NCBI GenBank assembly: GCA_030737835.1
Contig: CM060856.1
Span: forward strand, 15,045,116-15,109,115
Length of the DNA: 64,000 bases
Source: Acorus gramineus
Taxonomy: Eukaryota; Streptophyta; Magnoliopsida; Acorales; Acoraceae
Reading direction: 5' to 3'
Every line of letters begins with the position of its first letter. Position 1 is the first letter of the stretch. The notes under the pieces were generated by a model. It was given only the letters and a program-made list of their open reading frames with translations. It was not told the origin of the DNA and did not search any database. Position numbers and translations under genes: made by a program. This document shows positions 1-12,189 of the stretch, piece by piece.

Positions 1-3000
1 TCTTTTTTGTACAGCTTTTCTAGAGAAAATGCAGACAGGAGGTGACCTCAATCTCATTGGGCAGTTCGGAGTTGGATTTTACTCCGTATATCTTGTTGCT
101 GATTATGTTGAAGTCATCAGCAAGCACAATGATGATAAACAGTATGGTTAAGAACTGCTTGTGTTCACTATTCTGTATATGTGTATATATTTCTGAATGA
201 CAATACCTATATTTCACTGAATGCTAAATTGGGGATTCAATATCTGGCACCTCAGGTATGTTTGGGAATCAAAAGCTGATGGATCCTTTGCTGTTTCTGA
301 GGATGTTTGGAACGAACCGCTGGGCCGGGGAACAGAGATCAGGTTGCATCTCAGAGATGAAGCCCAGGAATATTTGGATGAATTTAAGTTGAAGGTTTGT
401 GTTTTTTACTATTTTTTGTCTCCCATTCACTTTCTATGGCCCTGGTTTTATATTTTTCTCCAGTATTTGCAAAACCTGCCAGCTATACATTGTACAAATC
501 TAGTCTATTTATGCATTCTCTCAGTATCATGTTAGTAGTTATGCAATTATACGTTAGTATTTCTTCTTTTTTGCATAATTCTTCCATGGCTCCTTATTAT
601 AGTATCTGATTGTTCTTTTTCCAAAATTCTCAAAGTAGTGGAAATCTATCGTAAGCATTTCTGGAATTGCAAAAAGTGTTTCTGGTGCAGTCTGCCTTTT
701 GTTGTTCAGTCAGTCATGGTGTGTAGTTGACCTCAACTCCTTGATCTTGCATTTTTCACTCACTGCTATTCTTTTTTCTTCAACTGAAGTTGATTTTGAG
801 AACTGTGCTACCTATAATACAGGATACAATAAAAATGTTTTTCTAAAAAGAGGTTTGTTCGCTGTATATTAATAGATGAACATCAAAGGTGCAATAACAA
901 AATAAGGTAGGGGACATCAGAAGTGTTCCTACCAGTTACCCACTCAAAAAATAAAGTCTCACTCAATCAATAACCTCCCAGATTCTGATATACAAACTCC
1001 GTCTGCCTTTATGATATGTTTAGTGCAATCCTTTAGAAAACACACGAGAGTAGTGCCTGTATTTTCAAAATAAGCCTCCCTTCAATTGAAGAGTTCCTCA
1101 TTTCTTGTATGTAGATATACAATCCCCTAATCTACTAACACATCTCCGGATTCTTTTGCTAAAGGGACATTTCACGGAAAGATGTTCAGTGGTTTCTACC
1201 ATGTTCCACAAAGTTCATGGTTTAGATGTGTATGAGTGTATCCATGGCCCACAACACTCTATTGATCTTGGTTAGGATTTTTTTCTTCCATTTTCTCTTT
1301 CTACAATTTCCCCCATCATTCATCTTCCCCTAAAGAATTTTTTTGGTGGTTATCTTACAAATAGTTGAATAGTTGAAAATGAATATCTTAATTCTTCTGT
1401 CAGTTTATTCCTTTATTTTTTTTTTCCAATAGTTGTCAGTGTATCCATTGTTTAATCCAAAATTCATAGCTTAAATATCACATGAAAACAAATACTTTCT
1501 GATACTTTGCAGAGTACACAAAATGTTGTAACCAGATGTTTTGTCTATTCTTGATATGGTTGTCTTTAATCTTATTGCATATGGTTTCAAGTTTTGGCAT
1601 TTCGAAGTAACATGTTGTCCTCTACCTAGTTATTGGGGGGTTTCTGGAAATGCATGCCGTAGGTCACCACATGCTTTCAAGCAAATGGCTTGTAGCATGT
1701 TCATGTTGTCCCATCTGAATTTTGGAATATGAACTTATAGTGCTCAGACATCTCCATGGACATCCAATGGCCATGTTGTAGGAAGTGTTTAATTCCTATA
1801 TCTTGAATGAGGCAACAACACTGTATCTTTCATCAGCCTTTCTTTTTATTTTGGATCAAGGATCTTGGTTTCAGTAAGGTTCAGCATTTCATCCAGCAGC
1901 TGGGGAAGAACCAGAATTTGTTGGAGTTGAATATATATATTGTTTGTGGGAATTGAATATATAGTGTGTCATATGTGCATGAATCTGTACGTTCTAATTC
2001 AATCTTTGTAGCATCACAAGTGATGGTGAACTGTCATATTTTGCTCCAGGATTCCAACATTTGGTGTGTGTGGCTTCAATCTGTACTTAAATTGACTGTC
2101 TCATATAGTTAATCTATTTGGTTGCAGGAGTTGGTAAGGAAGTATTCTGAGTTCATAAACTTTCCCATCCGACTTTGGGCAAGCAAGGAATTGGATGTAG
2201 AAGTTCCTGCTGATGAAGAGGAATCTAGTGAAGAGGAAACATGTATGATTTTATCTCTCAGTTCATTTAAGATTCTGAGTTATTTAGAGGAGTAGGCTTT
2301 TCGATTCACAGCTCAGACCTTCGTATTCTTTTATCTGCTGGAAAAATCTTTTGCACAGTAGACAAATGGTTCAACCTACCTAGCTAGTTCCTTCTCACAT
2401 CCCATTACTTGTACAGCTGAGACAAGTTCTTCCGAGGATGAAGAAACTGAAGATGAAGATGCTGAAAAGAAGCCAAAAACGAAGACGGTGAAGGAAACAA
2501 CATATGAATGGGAGGTACTTAATGATATGAAGGCTGTATGGCTTCGTAATCCGAAGGAAGTTACTGATGAGGAATACACAAAATTCTACCACTCCATTGC
2601 AAAGGTAAGTGCTTATATTAAAACTTAAATGATCTATGAATACATACTTTCATGATGCTTCATAAAAGGAAGGGCATTTCTTTGAACTCCAGGATTTCAG
2701 TGATGAAAAACCATTAGCCTGGAGTCATTTTACCGCTGAAGGTGATGTGGAATTCAAGGCAGTACTATTTGTGCCACCCAAGGCTCCTCATGATCTCTAT
2801 GAAAGTTACTACAACACTAAAAAGTCCAACTTGAAGCTATATGTTAGGCGGGTGTTCATCTCTGATGAATTTGATGAGCTTCTACCTAAGTACCTGAATT
2901 TCTTGATGGTAATCATACTGCTCTTCATAATTAATTAGACAGGAGAAGAAGATTTATTTTCCTTGAGATGTTTATCAGATTGGATATCAGTTTGATTACA

Positions 3001-4753
3001 CATGTACTGAGTAGGAAGAGATCACTGTATTTTAATGCAGGGTCTGGTTGATTCCGACACATTACCACTCAATGTGTCTAGAGAAATGCTTCAACAGCAT
3101 GGCAGCCTGAAGACAATCAAGAAGAAGCTCATCCGCAAGGCACTTGATATGATTCGTAAGATAGCTGAGGAGGATCCAGATGAATTTTCTGATAAAGATA
3201 AGAAAGGTAGGCCTGTTTGAACCTATGGTGGTTGACTATGTACTTCACTTTCTGGTGGTCGACTATGACTATGTACTTCCTTTCTGTTCACAATGAAATA
3301 GATGTTGAAAAAACTGATGAGATTGATGAGAAGAAGGGTCAATATGCCAAGTTCTGGAATGAGTTTGGAAAATCCATAAAACTTGGTATTGTTGAGGATG
3401 CCACTAACAGAAACCGTCTCGCAAAACTACTCAGATTTGAGAGGTAAATAATATTTTTCTTTCACTATTTTGAAAACTAGTTTCAGGATTTTATGATAGA
3501 TTTGACTGTAGCATGGCTTTCATGAAATGGCACATTACGACGCTCTTCATATGTATTTCAGTACCAAGTCAGATGGGAAGCTAGCTTCACTGGATCAGTA
3601 CATCTCTAGAATGAAGCCAGGACAAAAAGACATTTTCTACATAACAGGAACCAGCAAGGAACAGTTGGAGAAATCCCCATTCCTTGAGAGGCTCACAAAG
3701 AAAAACTATGAGGTGTGAATTAGTTATTTTTAAAACTTAAATTTAATATATAAAATTTTCTGCTTACATTGGGAGTAGTACTTTGTAGAGGGTCTGCTGA
3801 CACAGTTATTGAACACGCACTTGTGTTTGAATACTTCCGCATGACTTTTCTTGTGCTGTGTAAATTGTCAACTAGTTTTAATATGGCGTAATATTGTTTC
3901 AAAAATACGGTCATCCTCTTCTCAGAATCGAAGACTGCAGTTTAAGATTGAAAGACGATGCCTTTGACTTGATTCTAACATATGATACTTAACTGTCTTT
4001 TTTTTGTGCATTACAGGTTATCTACTTCACAGATCCAGTTGATGAGTACCTGATGCAATACTTGATGGATTATGAAGACAAGAAATTCCAGAATGTTTCC
4101 AAGGAGGGTCTGAAACTTGGGAAGGACACAAAGATCAAGAGCCTCAAGGAGTCCTTCAAGGAGCTGACAAACTGGTGGAAGGACACGCTCGCCAGTGAGA
4201 ATGTAGACTCCGTAAAGATAAGTGACCGTTTGGACAAAACCCCTTGTGTAGTGGTGACATCAAAATATGGGTGGAGCGCGAATATGGAGAGGATCATGCA
4301 GTCGCAGACTCTCTCAGATGCGAACAAACAGGCCTACATGCGGGGCAAGAGGGTGCTCGAGATCAACCCAAGGCATCCAATCATCAAAGCTCTCCAGGAG
4401 AGGGTCGCTAAGGACCCACAGGTACTATATCTTCCAAAATTTATAATCTTATAGCTTTTGATGTAAGAAACATTGATGTTGAATCCATATTGCAGGATGA
4501 GAGCGTAAAAGAGACAGCAAAGCTCATGTACCAGACGGCGTTGATGGAGAGCGGTTTCATTCTCCAAGATCCCAAGGACTTTGCCTCCCGTATCTATGGC
4601 ACCGTAAAGGGAAGCATGAACATCAGCCCAGATGTAGAAGTGGAAGAAGAGGAAGCGGAGGTCGAGGAAGAGCCTGAGCCTGAACAGAAGGAATCAAGCC
4701 CTGAAATCGAGGAAGAAGTTGAGGACCAGGCCTCTTTGAAGGATGAGCTATAA
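1..4753 (+). CDS. HSP90.7: Endoplasmin homolog (HSP90/GRP94, ER-resident), 5' end outside window
   Basis: ATP-dependent HSP90 chaperone of the ER lumen; plant members (SHEPHERD type) fold receptor and secreted proteins. Ten exons with GT-AG introns: 15-141, 256-394, 2128-2242, 2417-2604, 2693-2908, 3041-3206, 3302-3443, 3562-3712, 4017-4421, 4496-4753. Phases join cleanly to about 634 residues plus stop, so roughly the first 190 residues (signal peptide and part of the ATPase domain) lie upstream. Exon 1 carries the HSP90 signature [17 protein letters not shown] of the N-terminal ATPase domain. An acidic charged linker follows (2210-2465), then the middle domain ([20 protein letters not shown]) and the C-terminal dimerisation domain ([15 protein letters not shown]). 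The acidic tail ends in KDEL (4739-4750), the ER retrieval signal; this separates it from cytosolic HSP90 (MEEVD) and organellar forms. The 395-2127 intron is unusually long (1.7 kb). No frame break is seen. Confidence 0.96.
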
Positions 4754-5952
4754 CTTGCTTGGGTTGAAGAGATGGTTTATGGTTTTGTTCCCCTTGAAAG
4801 ATTTTGATAATCGTTAATTTGGAGTAACTATGTAGGAAACAAAAACATAAATCGATGGCCTATGTGATGTAGCTTAATCAAATTTGAACTTCTAATTAGA
4901 ACTCATTAAATTCACAGGGGGCCAGAGCTTGCCTTTTTATGTTTACTTCGTTATTCTACATCTTCACCAGTCCTCTGACACCTGGTTCTTTTTTCTCTGT
5001 TTCTACAAGAAGAATGTTGAGCTTCATCCAGCCAACCGGACTTCCATTTCATTGAAGCATAGATAAATGAGTCATAAATCTTCAATGCAATTGATTTCTG
5101 GATGATTGAGGGCTGAGTTTTATTTGCAAAGGATTCTGCTAAATTTTGCTATTTCTCTTTCATAAGTAACTGTGTTTTTTGGCTTTTATAAAATAATGTT
5201 TTAGATTATTAATGGCAAATAGTTCATTGAATGTCCTGTTTCCCAAGCAAACCTCATAGGCTGATGATGAATTACAATTCCAAGTTTGATAAATGCAAGT
5301 GCAAACCTTAGCAGGTCATTGTTCAGAATGTCTTCCAAACATGGAAGGATGGATGTGTTTTGATTGTGTGAACTTAAGTTGATAGGGATAACCTGTTGTT
5401 AGAAATATATGTAATGTTTTCAAATTTTGATGAAGGCATTTAAGATGTATGCTAATCATATATTTTAAAACATGTTCTTGCCTCAAATTTTTGATGGTAT
5501 GTTAGGTATATACTATCCGTGTTTGATGGTATGCTTAATGATTTACATGAGGTTCGACTGCTAAATAAATATATTTGAGTGCTACAGTATTTTTGTTTTT
5601 GCTATTCTATGACTTTCAGTTATATAACTGGGCTCCTGTTACATTTTATTGCCTCAAATTTGACTTAACTATGTGTTTTCTGATAAGTAAAAACTATATA
5701 TGTTAACCACTTAACCTGATTGGGCACTGCTGACATCTTGTTTCTTATTACAGGACAAAGGTTTAATTAGCCACCGAAAAATTATGCTTTTAAATATACT
5801 AGCAGGCCATTTTATTGTTAATAACAATGCTTTCTATCTTTATAGATCTTATTCTCAGATGATCACTTTTTCTCCCTTAATATAGTCTTATTCACAGATA
5901 AAACACTTCTGCTTGTTTTTTTGAAGCAAAGTGGATATTTGTTACCTGATTT
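4754..5952. other. 3' flank of the HSP90 gene, no gene seen
   Basis: AT-rich sequence following the KDEL stop. It should contain the 3' UTR and polyadenylation site of the HSP90 gene, but I cannot place the cleavage site. No coding frame or recognisable repeat is seen. Confidence 0.6.
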
Positions 5953-6503
5953 TGAGGGTCATCAGGCTGGCCCGTTTTCAGGACGGGCAAGGCTCGGGCC
6001 GCCCCTTCTGGGCCTGCCGGGTCTGCAGGCCCGCCCAAAGTGGGCCCGTTCAGACTAGCCCGTAGGCCCATTGGTGGCAATCCAATAAATGAGTAACATG
6101 TAATTTTTATTTGAATTGTGGTTGAATTATACAAATTATTGACATTTATGTAACCTAGTTAGGTACATGTAGTTATTTATTTTTTCAAATAATTAATTCG
6201 TTTAATATTTTTATTTTGAAAATTCAATAGATATAAATATTTTTTTTAATATTATACTTTAAAATTTGTGTTATTTTAACATTATATACAAATAAACAAG
6301 TTAAAAGTAAAATATCAAAAGAAATAAGATGTTTAGAATTTAGGCCCGTAGGCCAGCCCGTGGGCTAGAACCCAGACCCGGCCAGTGAGGCCTGTTCAAA
6401 CCCAGGCCCTGTTTTTTTGCCCCGGCCTGGCCCGGATCGAACCCGCTGGCCAAGCACGCCCGCTGGCCTAGACTCTACCGGCCCTGCCCGTTGCTGACCC
6501 CTA
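5953..6503. mobile_element. Non-autonomous hAT-like element (MITE)
   Basis: GC-rich ends flank an AT-rich core. The left end begins TGAGGGTCATCAGGC and the reverse complement of the right end TAGGGGTCAGCAACGGGC, an imperfect terminal inverted repeat rich in GGGCC/GGCCC words. Flanks read CCTGATTT (5945-5952) and CCCGATTT (6504-6511), a 7/8 match to an 8-bp target duplication, as expected for hAT. There is no transposase frame. Classification rests on target-site length and end sequence. Confidence 0.7.
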
Positions 6504-8905
6504 CCCGATTTCATTTTTGAAAACCGACTTAAAAACTCTGAAAGGGATGGTGGGGGGGTTAAGAGAGGGAAGTAACACTTCTGCTTGTTGATGATATTAA
6601 CTCAGCACTACAACTTTTGACAAGAAAGATTCCCATCTTCTCTTCAGGACAGTTGACACATATATAAAGATAGCCAACCATATCAAGTTAAGCAATTACA
6701 TAGTGGACTACAATGTTGGAGAATTTTTTAATAAATATGTCCTTTCTTCTCTTTTTCTTAAGAGAGTCTATAAAATATCTTAAGTTTTAATGTATTTTCT
6801 TTTCTGAAAGAAAGTCATGCATGTTTCTTTTTTTAAAATGATTTTTTTGTTATACATCATAATCTTTCAATTTTTGAAACAGTGCTGTGATAAATATGTA
6901 TGAGCTACTCGAATGAACCATTAATTTTAAGGTCTCTTTAGGTGTCAGCTTAATTTTTTTTTCAGGAATAAAAGTTAAGAGGTATATACCTCGTTTCAGT
7001 GAGTACAGGTGACTGAAGAGGTGCTCTATAAATAGTTGAGTGTAATAGTGTTCTTTTTTTTATAGTCTCCTGTGCATCAAGTTTAGATTTTTTTTGACTG
7101 AGCATGCCATAATCTTAGGTCAATTTTTATTGCAAAACTGACAAAAAACTTGGTCGTTAGCACTATTATGTCAGTGTTGATTTTTTTTTTCTTCCATTTC
7201 AGCATTCATTTGGTTTTTTTTATTTAAAATCACATCCTCTTTTTTTTCTTGATTCTTAAAATCACGTTAAAATAGATACAATTCAATTTTTTTTTTCAAA
7301 TTTATTAAGATAAATTAAATAATCCCAATCTTGTTTGTTAAAATTCAGATATAATTCAAAATTTCAACTTTATATTAATCTTATCTCTTAATATTTTATC
7401 TGAATTTTAGAATCCTAATATACCGATGCTGATTGGATTGAGAGTGAGTTCTGCAATAAAAACTTTCCCAGGGTCGGACATGTCAATAAAAAAAAAGCCA
7501 ATTCTGTTTAACAAATTGGCCTTCAAGTAAATGCATGTGATATAAAAAGGCGACTGATGCATTTATTTTTAATTAATCTTTTATCTTGTGAAAATAATAT
7601 AACCCGTGTGTCTAGATGAACTGGTTAAACTATTGTTCAAAGTTAAGAAATGACATTTGGCTTTATATCAATCAATGATCAATCAATGTACCATTGTGAA
7701 AGGAGCATAAACAACTCTCTCCCCACATAATTGGTGGTTTTGTTGTTCTTTTCTTTACCTCTCCCTTTCTGATATCAAGTCTTGAATCCTATTTTTGATT
7801 GGCCTTGCATGGGAATAAAGTGAAACCACTGAATTGCATTGCAACCCTATCTAGTAGAAAGGAGTTTTGTTTCTTTTCCCACACCAGGAAGGGAGAGGGC
7901 CCTTTGAAATGTTACCCTTTGTCACAAGATGCTGCAAAAGATCTCCAACACCACACACACTTTAATACTACTAAAGGCACCCACCCCATCCACTCTGTCT
8001 CTTTGAGACAACCTGCTCCCATGATGTTTATTATTTTATAGAGGGATCATTTTTATTTATCAAATAATATCTTGTGCAGTTTCAAATCTTTGAGCCTGCA
8101 AGCCATTAATGTTAACTTGAACTTGGGGTTTCCAATGGATCTGTTTGAGTTTAAGATAATAACTCAATTGCATAATGTAGTTTGTCCAAAATAATATTTG
8201 ATCGAAGTTTTGAATTGATTTTGAAAATCTGATTCACCAGAGTTCTAATTGTTAGAAGATGTTTTGAATCACTTTTTAAAATCAAATAATTGGTTTGATA
8301 TTTAATATTTTTGACATATATATTTTATTTTATTTTTTTTAAAAAACCGAAGGGATGAATCTATCATCTTTTTACTACAACATTAAATAATGACCATCTT
8401 TAAACACGAATTATTTTGTAATGTCATATTGCAAAGAAATCTAAATGATAAGTTGGGACACATGACATTTGTTATTTCATAAGCACCTCACACTCCCACA
8501 ATCCCAATAAAGACTGTAAACCATTTGAAACCCTTTAATGGATTCCCACTTTATTTTTTTTTTCTTTGTTAGCTGCAACCAGACTTTAATGGCAGCAAAG
8601 TGAAGTCTAAAGCATTTATGGGCATCGAACAAAGCAAAAGCTCACATCCATTATAAAATTATAATGGGATCAAATCACAACCAAGCAATAATCATCCCTA
8701 GATCCATTTCTTTAATCCAATAATCATAACTGCACAGACAACTCACATGTGATGTGATGATACCTATAAAAAAAAAAAGCTACAAACTGTTTGATATACT
8801 CTAATGATCTGAACTCTGAAAAAAAGAACAATATATATATTTTACAAACATTACCCCTCCTTGGGAAGGTATAATATGAGAAGTTTAAAAAAGAGAGGAT
8901 CTGAA
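6504..8905. other. Gene-free AT-rich intergenic stretch
   Basis: Homopolymer-rich spacer between the MITE and the 3' end of the first thaumatin-like gene. Only short chance frames occur. The 3' UTR of the minus-strand TLP gene must lie near its right end. Confidence 0.6.
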
Positions 8906-10376
8906 TTACAAGAAAAGCAAATAAGAGATAAGAAAACAAGCAGTTGCACTGATGGTGAGAGCTGAACCATGAAGGGAAGAGATCTTGGCAGCTGTTGCAT
9001 CTGCAGTTGCTAGGCTTGTAAGCCAACTGTCAGCAAACATCACCCCTGTTGTTGCTCCTGTTGTTGCTGCTCCTGTTGTTGTTTCTGTCTTTGGTGGTGA
9101 AGAATCTCTTGATGACTTTTGACTGCATCAATAAATCAGCCCCCCCAAAAAAGATCTCTCATTAATTGTAGGAATCAATGGATGTAGAAACCATAAAGAT
9201 AGAAAACCGGAAAAAGAACAGTTTTTTTTAAAAGAAAATATATACTTTTATGAAGATATAGACCGGAGAAAACAAATATGTCATTTTTCACAACTATAAT
9301 TGATTTGATGTCACAAGCTCATTATGTGGATCAATAATAGAATAAAAAAATTAATTTTGATCATCAAAGTAATCTCATCCACCATGAAATTATTTAGATT
9401 TCCCAATATTTCCACAAAAGAAACCATAATAAATTTCAGTAAATCTTCACAAAATCAAGATCAATTCTAAAACACAACAACATCTAATACCATTAACCCA
9501 AAGAGAAAAACAAGCTTAACAAACCATTGCATCAACAATTTGAATTAGAAGGGCCAAAGAAAAGAACAGACCTTGTGAAACCAGGACAGAAGGTGATGGT
9601 GTAATCCGCGGAGGCGCAAGTGAAGGTGCTCGTCGCGTCATCATAAGCATAGCTATACGACCTCGGACACGCCGACTTGAACATCTCCGAATACACCGAC
9701 GGCGAGCACTTATCGGGCGACCCGAAATCCCCACTACAGCAGTACTCGGGCTTACCGAACGCCTCGCACGCGCTCCGACACCCGGTCCCGTCCGCCGTCC
9801 GAAGCTCCGCGGGACACCTCGCGTTCAGGTCCACCACGCACCCCGTCGACCCGCACGCGCCCGAACCGGACGACGAGGCGTCGACCGTGACGGGGAGGTT
9901 GTAGCCGTCGACGAGGCTCACGTCGTAGAAGTCTTTCGACCCGGGCGAGCCGAGGGTGAACTCCGCGAGCGTCGCCGGCGGGGCCGCGCCGGCGCCGTTG
10001 CAGGCGACCTGGTCCGAGCCGCAGTCGCCGGTGGCGCAGGTTCCGCGGCCGGAGGAGTCGAAATTGCAGCCGGTCCGGCCCCAGAACCGGCCGGACCAGC
10101 CCGTCGGCGCTTCGAAGGTCTGGGTGGTCCCGCGGGGGAGCTCGAATCCGGTGGTGCCCAACGGAGGACTGCCGGCGTTGGAGAGGATGCCGGGCCACAC
10201 TGTGTGGTCGCAGTTGTTGATGAACGTAAATGCGGCTCCTTTAACATCTGCAAGAGAAAACCCACATCAGATCAAGAGAGACACAGAGAGAAAAACAAGA
10301 ACCCATATGGGGATTTTGTGTGGGTACCTTGGAGAAACAGATAGAAAAACATGGTTAGAATGAGAAGTGAAGCCAT
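8906..10376 (-). CDS. Thaumatin-like protein (PR-5 family) with GPI-anchor-type tail, copy 1
   Basis: Secreted or cell-surface thaumatin-fold protein; family members bind or cleave beta-glucans and some act in defence. Three exons on the minus strand: 10376-10328, 10247-9572, 9122-8906 (942 bp, 313 residues). Exon 1 encodes a signal peptide starting MASLLILTMFFYLFLQ. Exon 2 holds nearly the whole thaumatin domain: NNCDHTVWPG start, TCATGDCGSD signature, DFYDVSLVDGYNLP, and YCCSG. All 16 conserved cysteines are present. Exon 3 adds a Ser/Thr/Ala-rich linker and a hydrophobic C-terminus (ISATACFLISYLLFL), the pattern of GPI-anchored TLPs. Intron 1 is phase 1 (80 bp) and intron 2 phase 2 (449 bp), as in the paralogue at 22425-23808. 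Exon 2 is markedly GC-rich. The start is the only ATG giving a signal peptide. GPI anchoring is inferred. Confidence 0.93.
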
Positions 10377-10627
10377 TGGAGAGATGGGTCAATTGGGGTT
10401 TGTTTTTGGGGTTTCTGAGTGGGTTTGTTGAGGAGGAGCAAGGAGGAGGAGGAGCAGTAGCCAAGGCAGGTTTTTTTGGAGAGGTAGAGGGCAGTGAGGG
10501 AGGAGGAATGGAGGAGGGATTGGGTTTCACCCATATAATAATTGGGTCTGTGCCACTGGGCAATGTTTGGGAGGGGGGTTTGGATTTAGGTGGAGGGATG
10601 AATCTCATTCTCTCTTGTGTGAATCTT

Positions 10628-10635
10628 TATTTATA
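10628..10635 (-). promoter_or_regulatory. TATA box of TLP copy 1
   Basis: Minus strand reads TATAAATA about 250 bp upstream of the ATG at 10376. The sequence between is GA/CT-rich with many GGAGGA words on the plus strand, consistent with a long pyrimidine-rich 5' UTR. The spacing is longer than for the paralogue, so this assignment is tentative. Confidence 0.45.
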
Positions 10636-11169
10636 ATGGTTTTAAAAAGCTTGGTTTTCATCTTTTTTTGATATCTTCATGGACACTCATTCTTTGGAAA
10701 CTTTTTACAGTCATTTCTACTGATTTTTTTAACACGCTTCGATAAAGTAGATGCATACGATTTTTAAGAATATCATATATAATGTTAAATGATATGATAA
10801 CTACAGGAGTGTCTGTAAAAGTATATATGTATACCAGTGCTTTTTTTTAATAGGTGAGACGTACACATTCAATTGATCGGAGTAGATATTTTTATTTTTT
10901 ATAAATCATATGTATTTTTATTAAATGAATTATTAAATAAAAAAAACAAAAAAAACACTGAAAGGGATAACATATACAATTTATAAAAAAAAAAAATTGG
11001 TTGTTATTGTTGCTCTAAGATGGGTTGAAGAAGGGAAGGTCCATAAAATTGACAATGGGGTTTTAAGTTTAACAACTTAAATGCTTCTATTGGTAAGTCA
11101 AATAATTTTTTTCTCATTCAGTGTACTTTTTATATTTATTTGTATAAAATGGAGGATAGCAAAGATGAT
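10636..11169. other. Upstream flank of TLP copy 1, no gene
   Basis: AT-rich DNA between the TLP promoter and the next hAT-like element. No coding frame or clear repeat is seen. Confidence 0.5.
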
Positions 11170-11177
11170 GCTTTGTC

Positions 11178-11610
11178 TAGGGCGCTGGTAAACGAGTCGA
11201 GCAACTCGAGCTCGGTTCGATTAAAGCTCACTCAGGCTCGTTTGATTAGACAAACAAGTCGAGCTTGAACAATTTTTAAAACTCGGTTTGTAAACGAGCG
11301 AGTCCGGGCCGAGCCCGAGCCTAGACGAGCTCATTTACTTAACTGAAAAAAGGTTAACGAGCTGAGCCTAAGTTCGAACTTATGTTACTTTCACATGTAT
11401 AAGGTGTTGTGATTTATGAAATGTGACTTCTCAAATGCTAAACAAGATTTTTTTTAGCTAAACGAGTCTGAGCCGAGCCTTGATTCGAGCTTCAGCTTGG
11501 CTTGTTTAACAAACGAGCCGAGCCGAGCTTTAACCGAGTTTTTCACAAGCCCAACGAGCCGAGCCTGAGCAGATCAAAACTCGGCTCGTTCGACTCGTTT
11601 ACCACCGCTA
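11178..11610. mobile_element. Non-autonomous hAT-like element, CTCGTTTACCA ends
   Basis: The left end starts TAGGGCGCTGGTAAACGAG and the reverse complement of the right end TAGCGGTGGTAAACGAG. Flanks are GCTTTGTC (11170-11177) and GCTTTGTA (11611-11618), a 7/8 match to an 8-bp duplication. The interior is full of alternating GAGCC/GGCTC words that allow foldback. No transposase frame is present, so it is a MITE mobilised in trans. Confidence 0.8.
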
Positions 11611-11739
11611 GCTTTGTAGTAGGGCCATGTTTGATGACAGTGTGAATGGGGTCCTCAAAATATCACCCACTTTTTAACTGTTGACCTTTTGGTTTATTGA
11701 TTATAATATTATATTGCTAAGAAAAAGTTTTTTTTTTAA

Positions 11740-12177
11740 GCCCCGTTTGTTTTCGATATAACCCCTCGAATAATCTCGAATAAGTATTTTAGAGTGTTTA
11801 TTTACCTCGGATAACCCCAAATAAAATATGTCAGAATAAACCCTGATAAAGTGGTATATGGATTCCAATCAACCCCTGGAATTAAAGTTATCCTAGGTTA
11901 TTCCATCCAAAGAATATGTGGGTCCACTGTCAAGTCAACTGTCATCACCTCTTATAAATCACCTGTCAAATAAACTATCATTACTTTTTTACATTTTATA
12001 AATCCTTATCCATACTTTATTCACATTTTATCAAAACAATAAAACATTTATTCTTATGTTTACCAACGAGAATAATTCAAAACACAACCAAACACAAAAA
12101 TCACTTTATCCTTATTTATAATTACTTGGATAAATGTATACCCTAGAATAAAACCTATCACCGTTCCAAACGGGGGC
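11740..12177. mobile_element. MITE, GCCCCGTTTG ends, copy 1 of 2
   Basis: Ends read GCCCCGTTTG on the left and, reverse-complemented, GCCCCCGTTTGG on the right. The AT-rich interior aligns by eye over its length with the copy at 24316-24750, sharing for example TATGTCAGAATAAACYCTGATAAA. Target duplication is unclear; superfamily (PIF/Harbinger or hAT) is unresolved. Confidence 0.65.
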
Positions 12178-12189
12178 ATAGAGTATATC

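Noticed and set aside
9677-10636. Plus-strand frames opposite TLP copy 1
   Set aside because: Antisense shadows of the GC-rich exon and the GA-rich leader.
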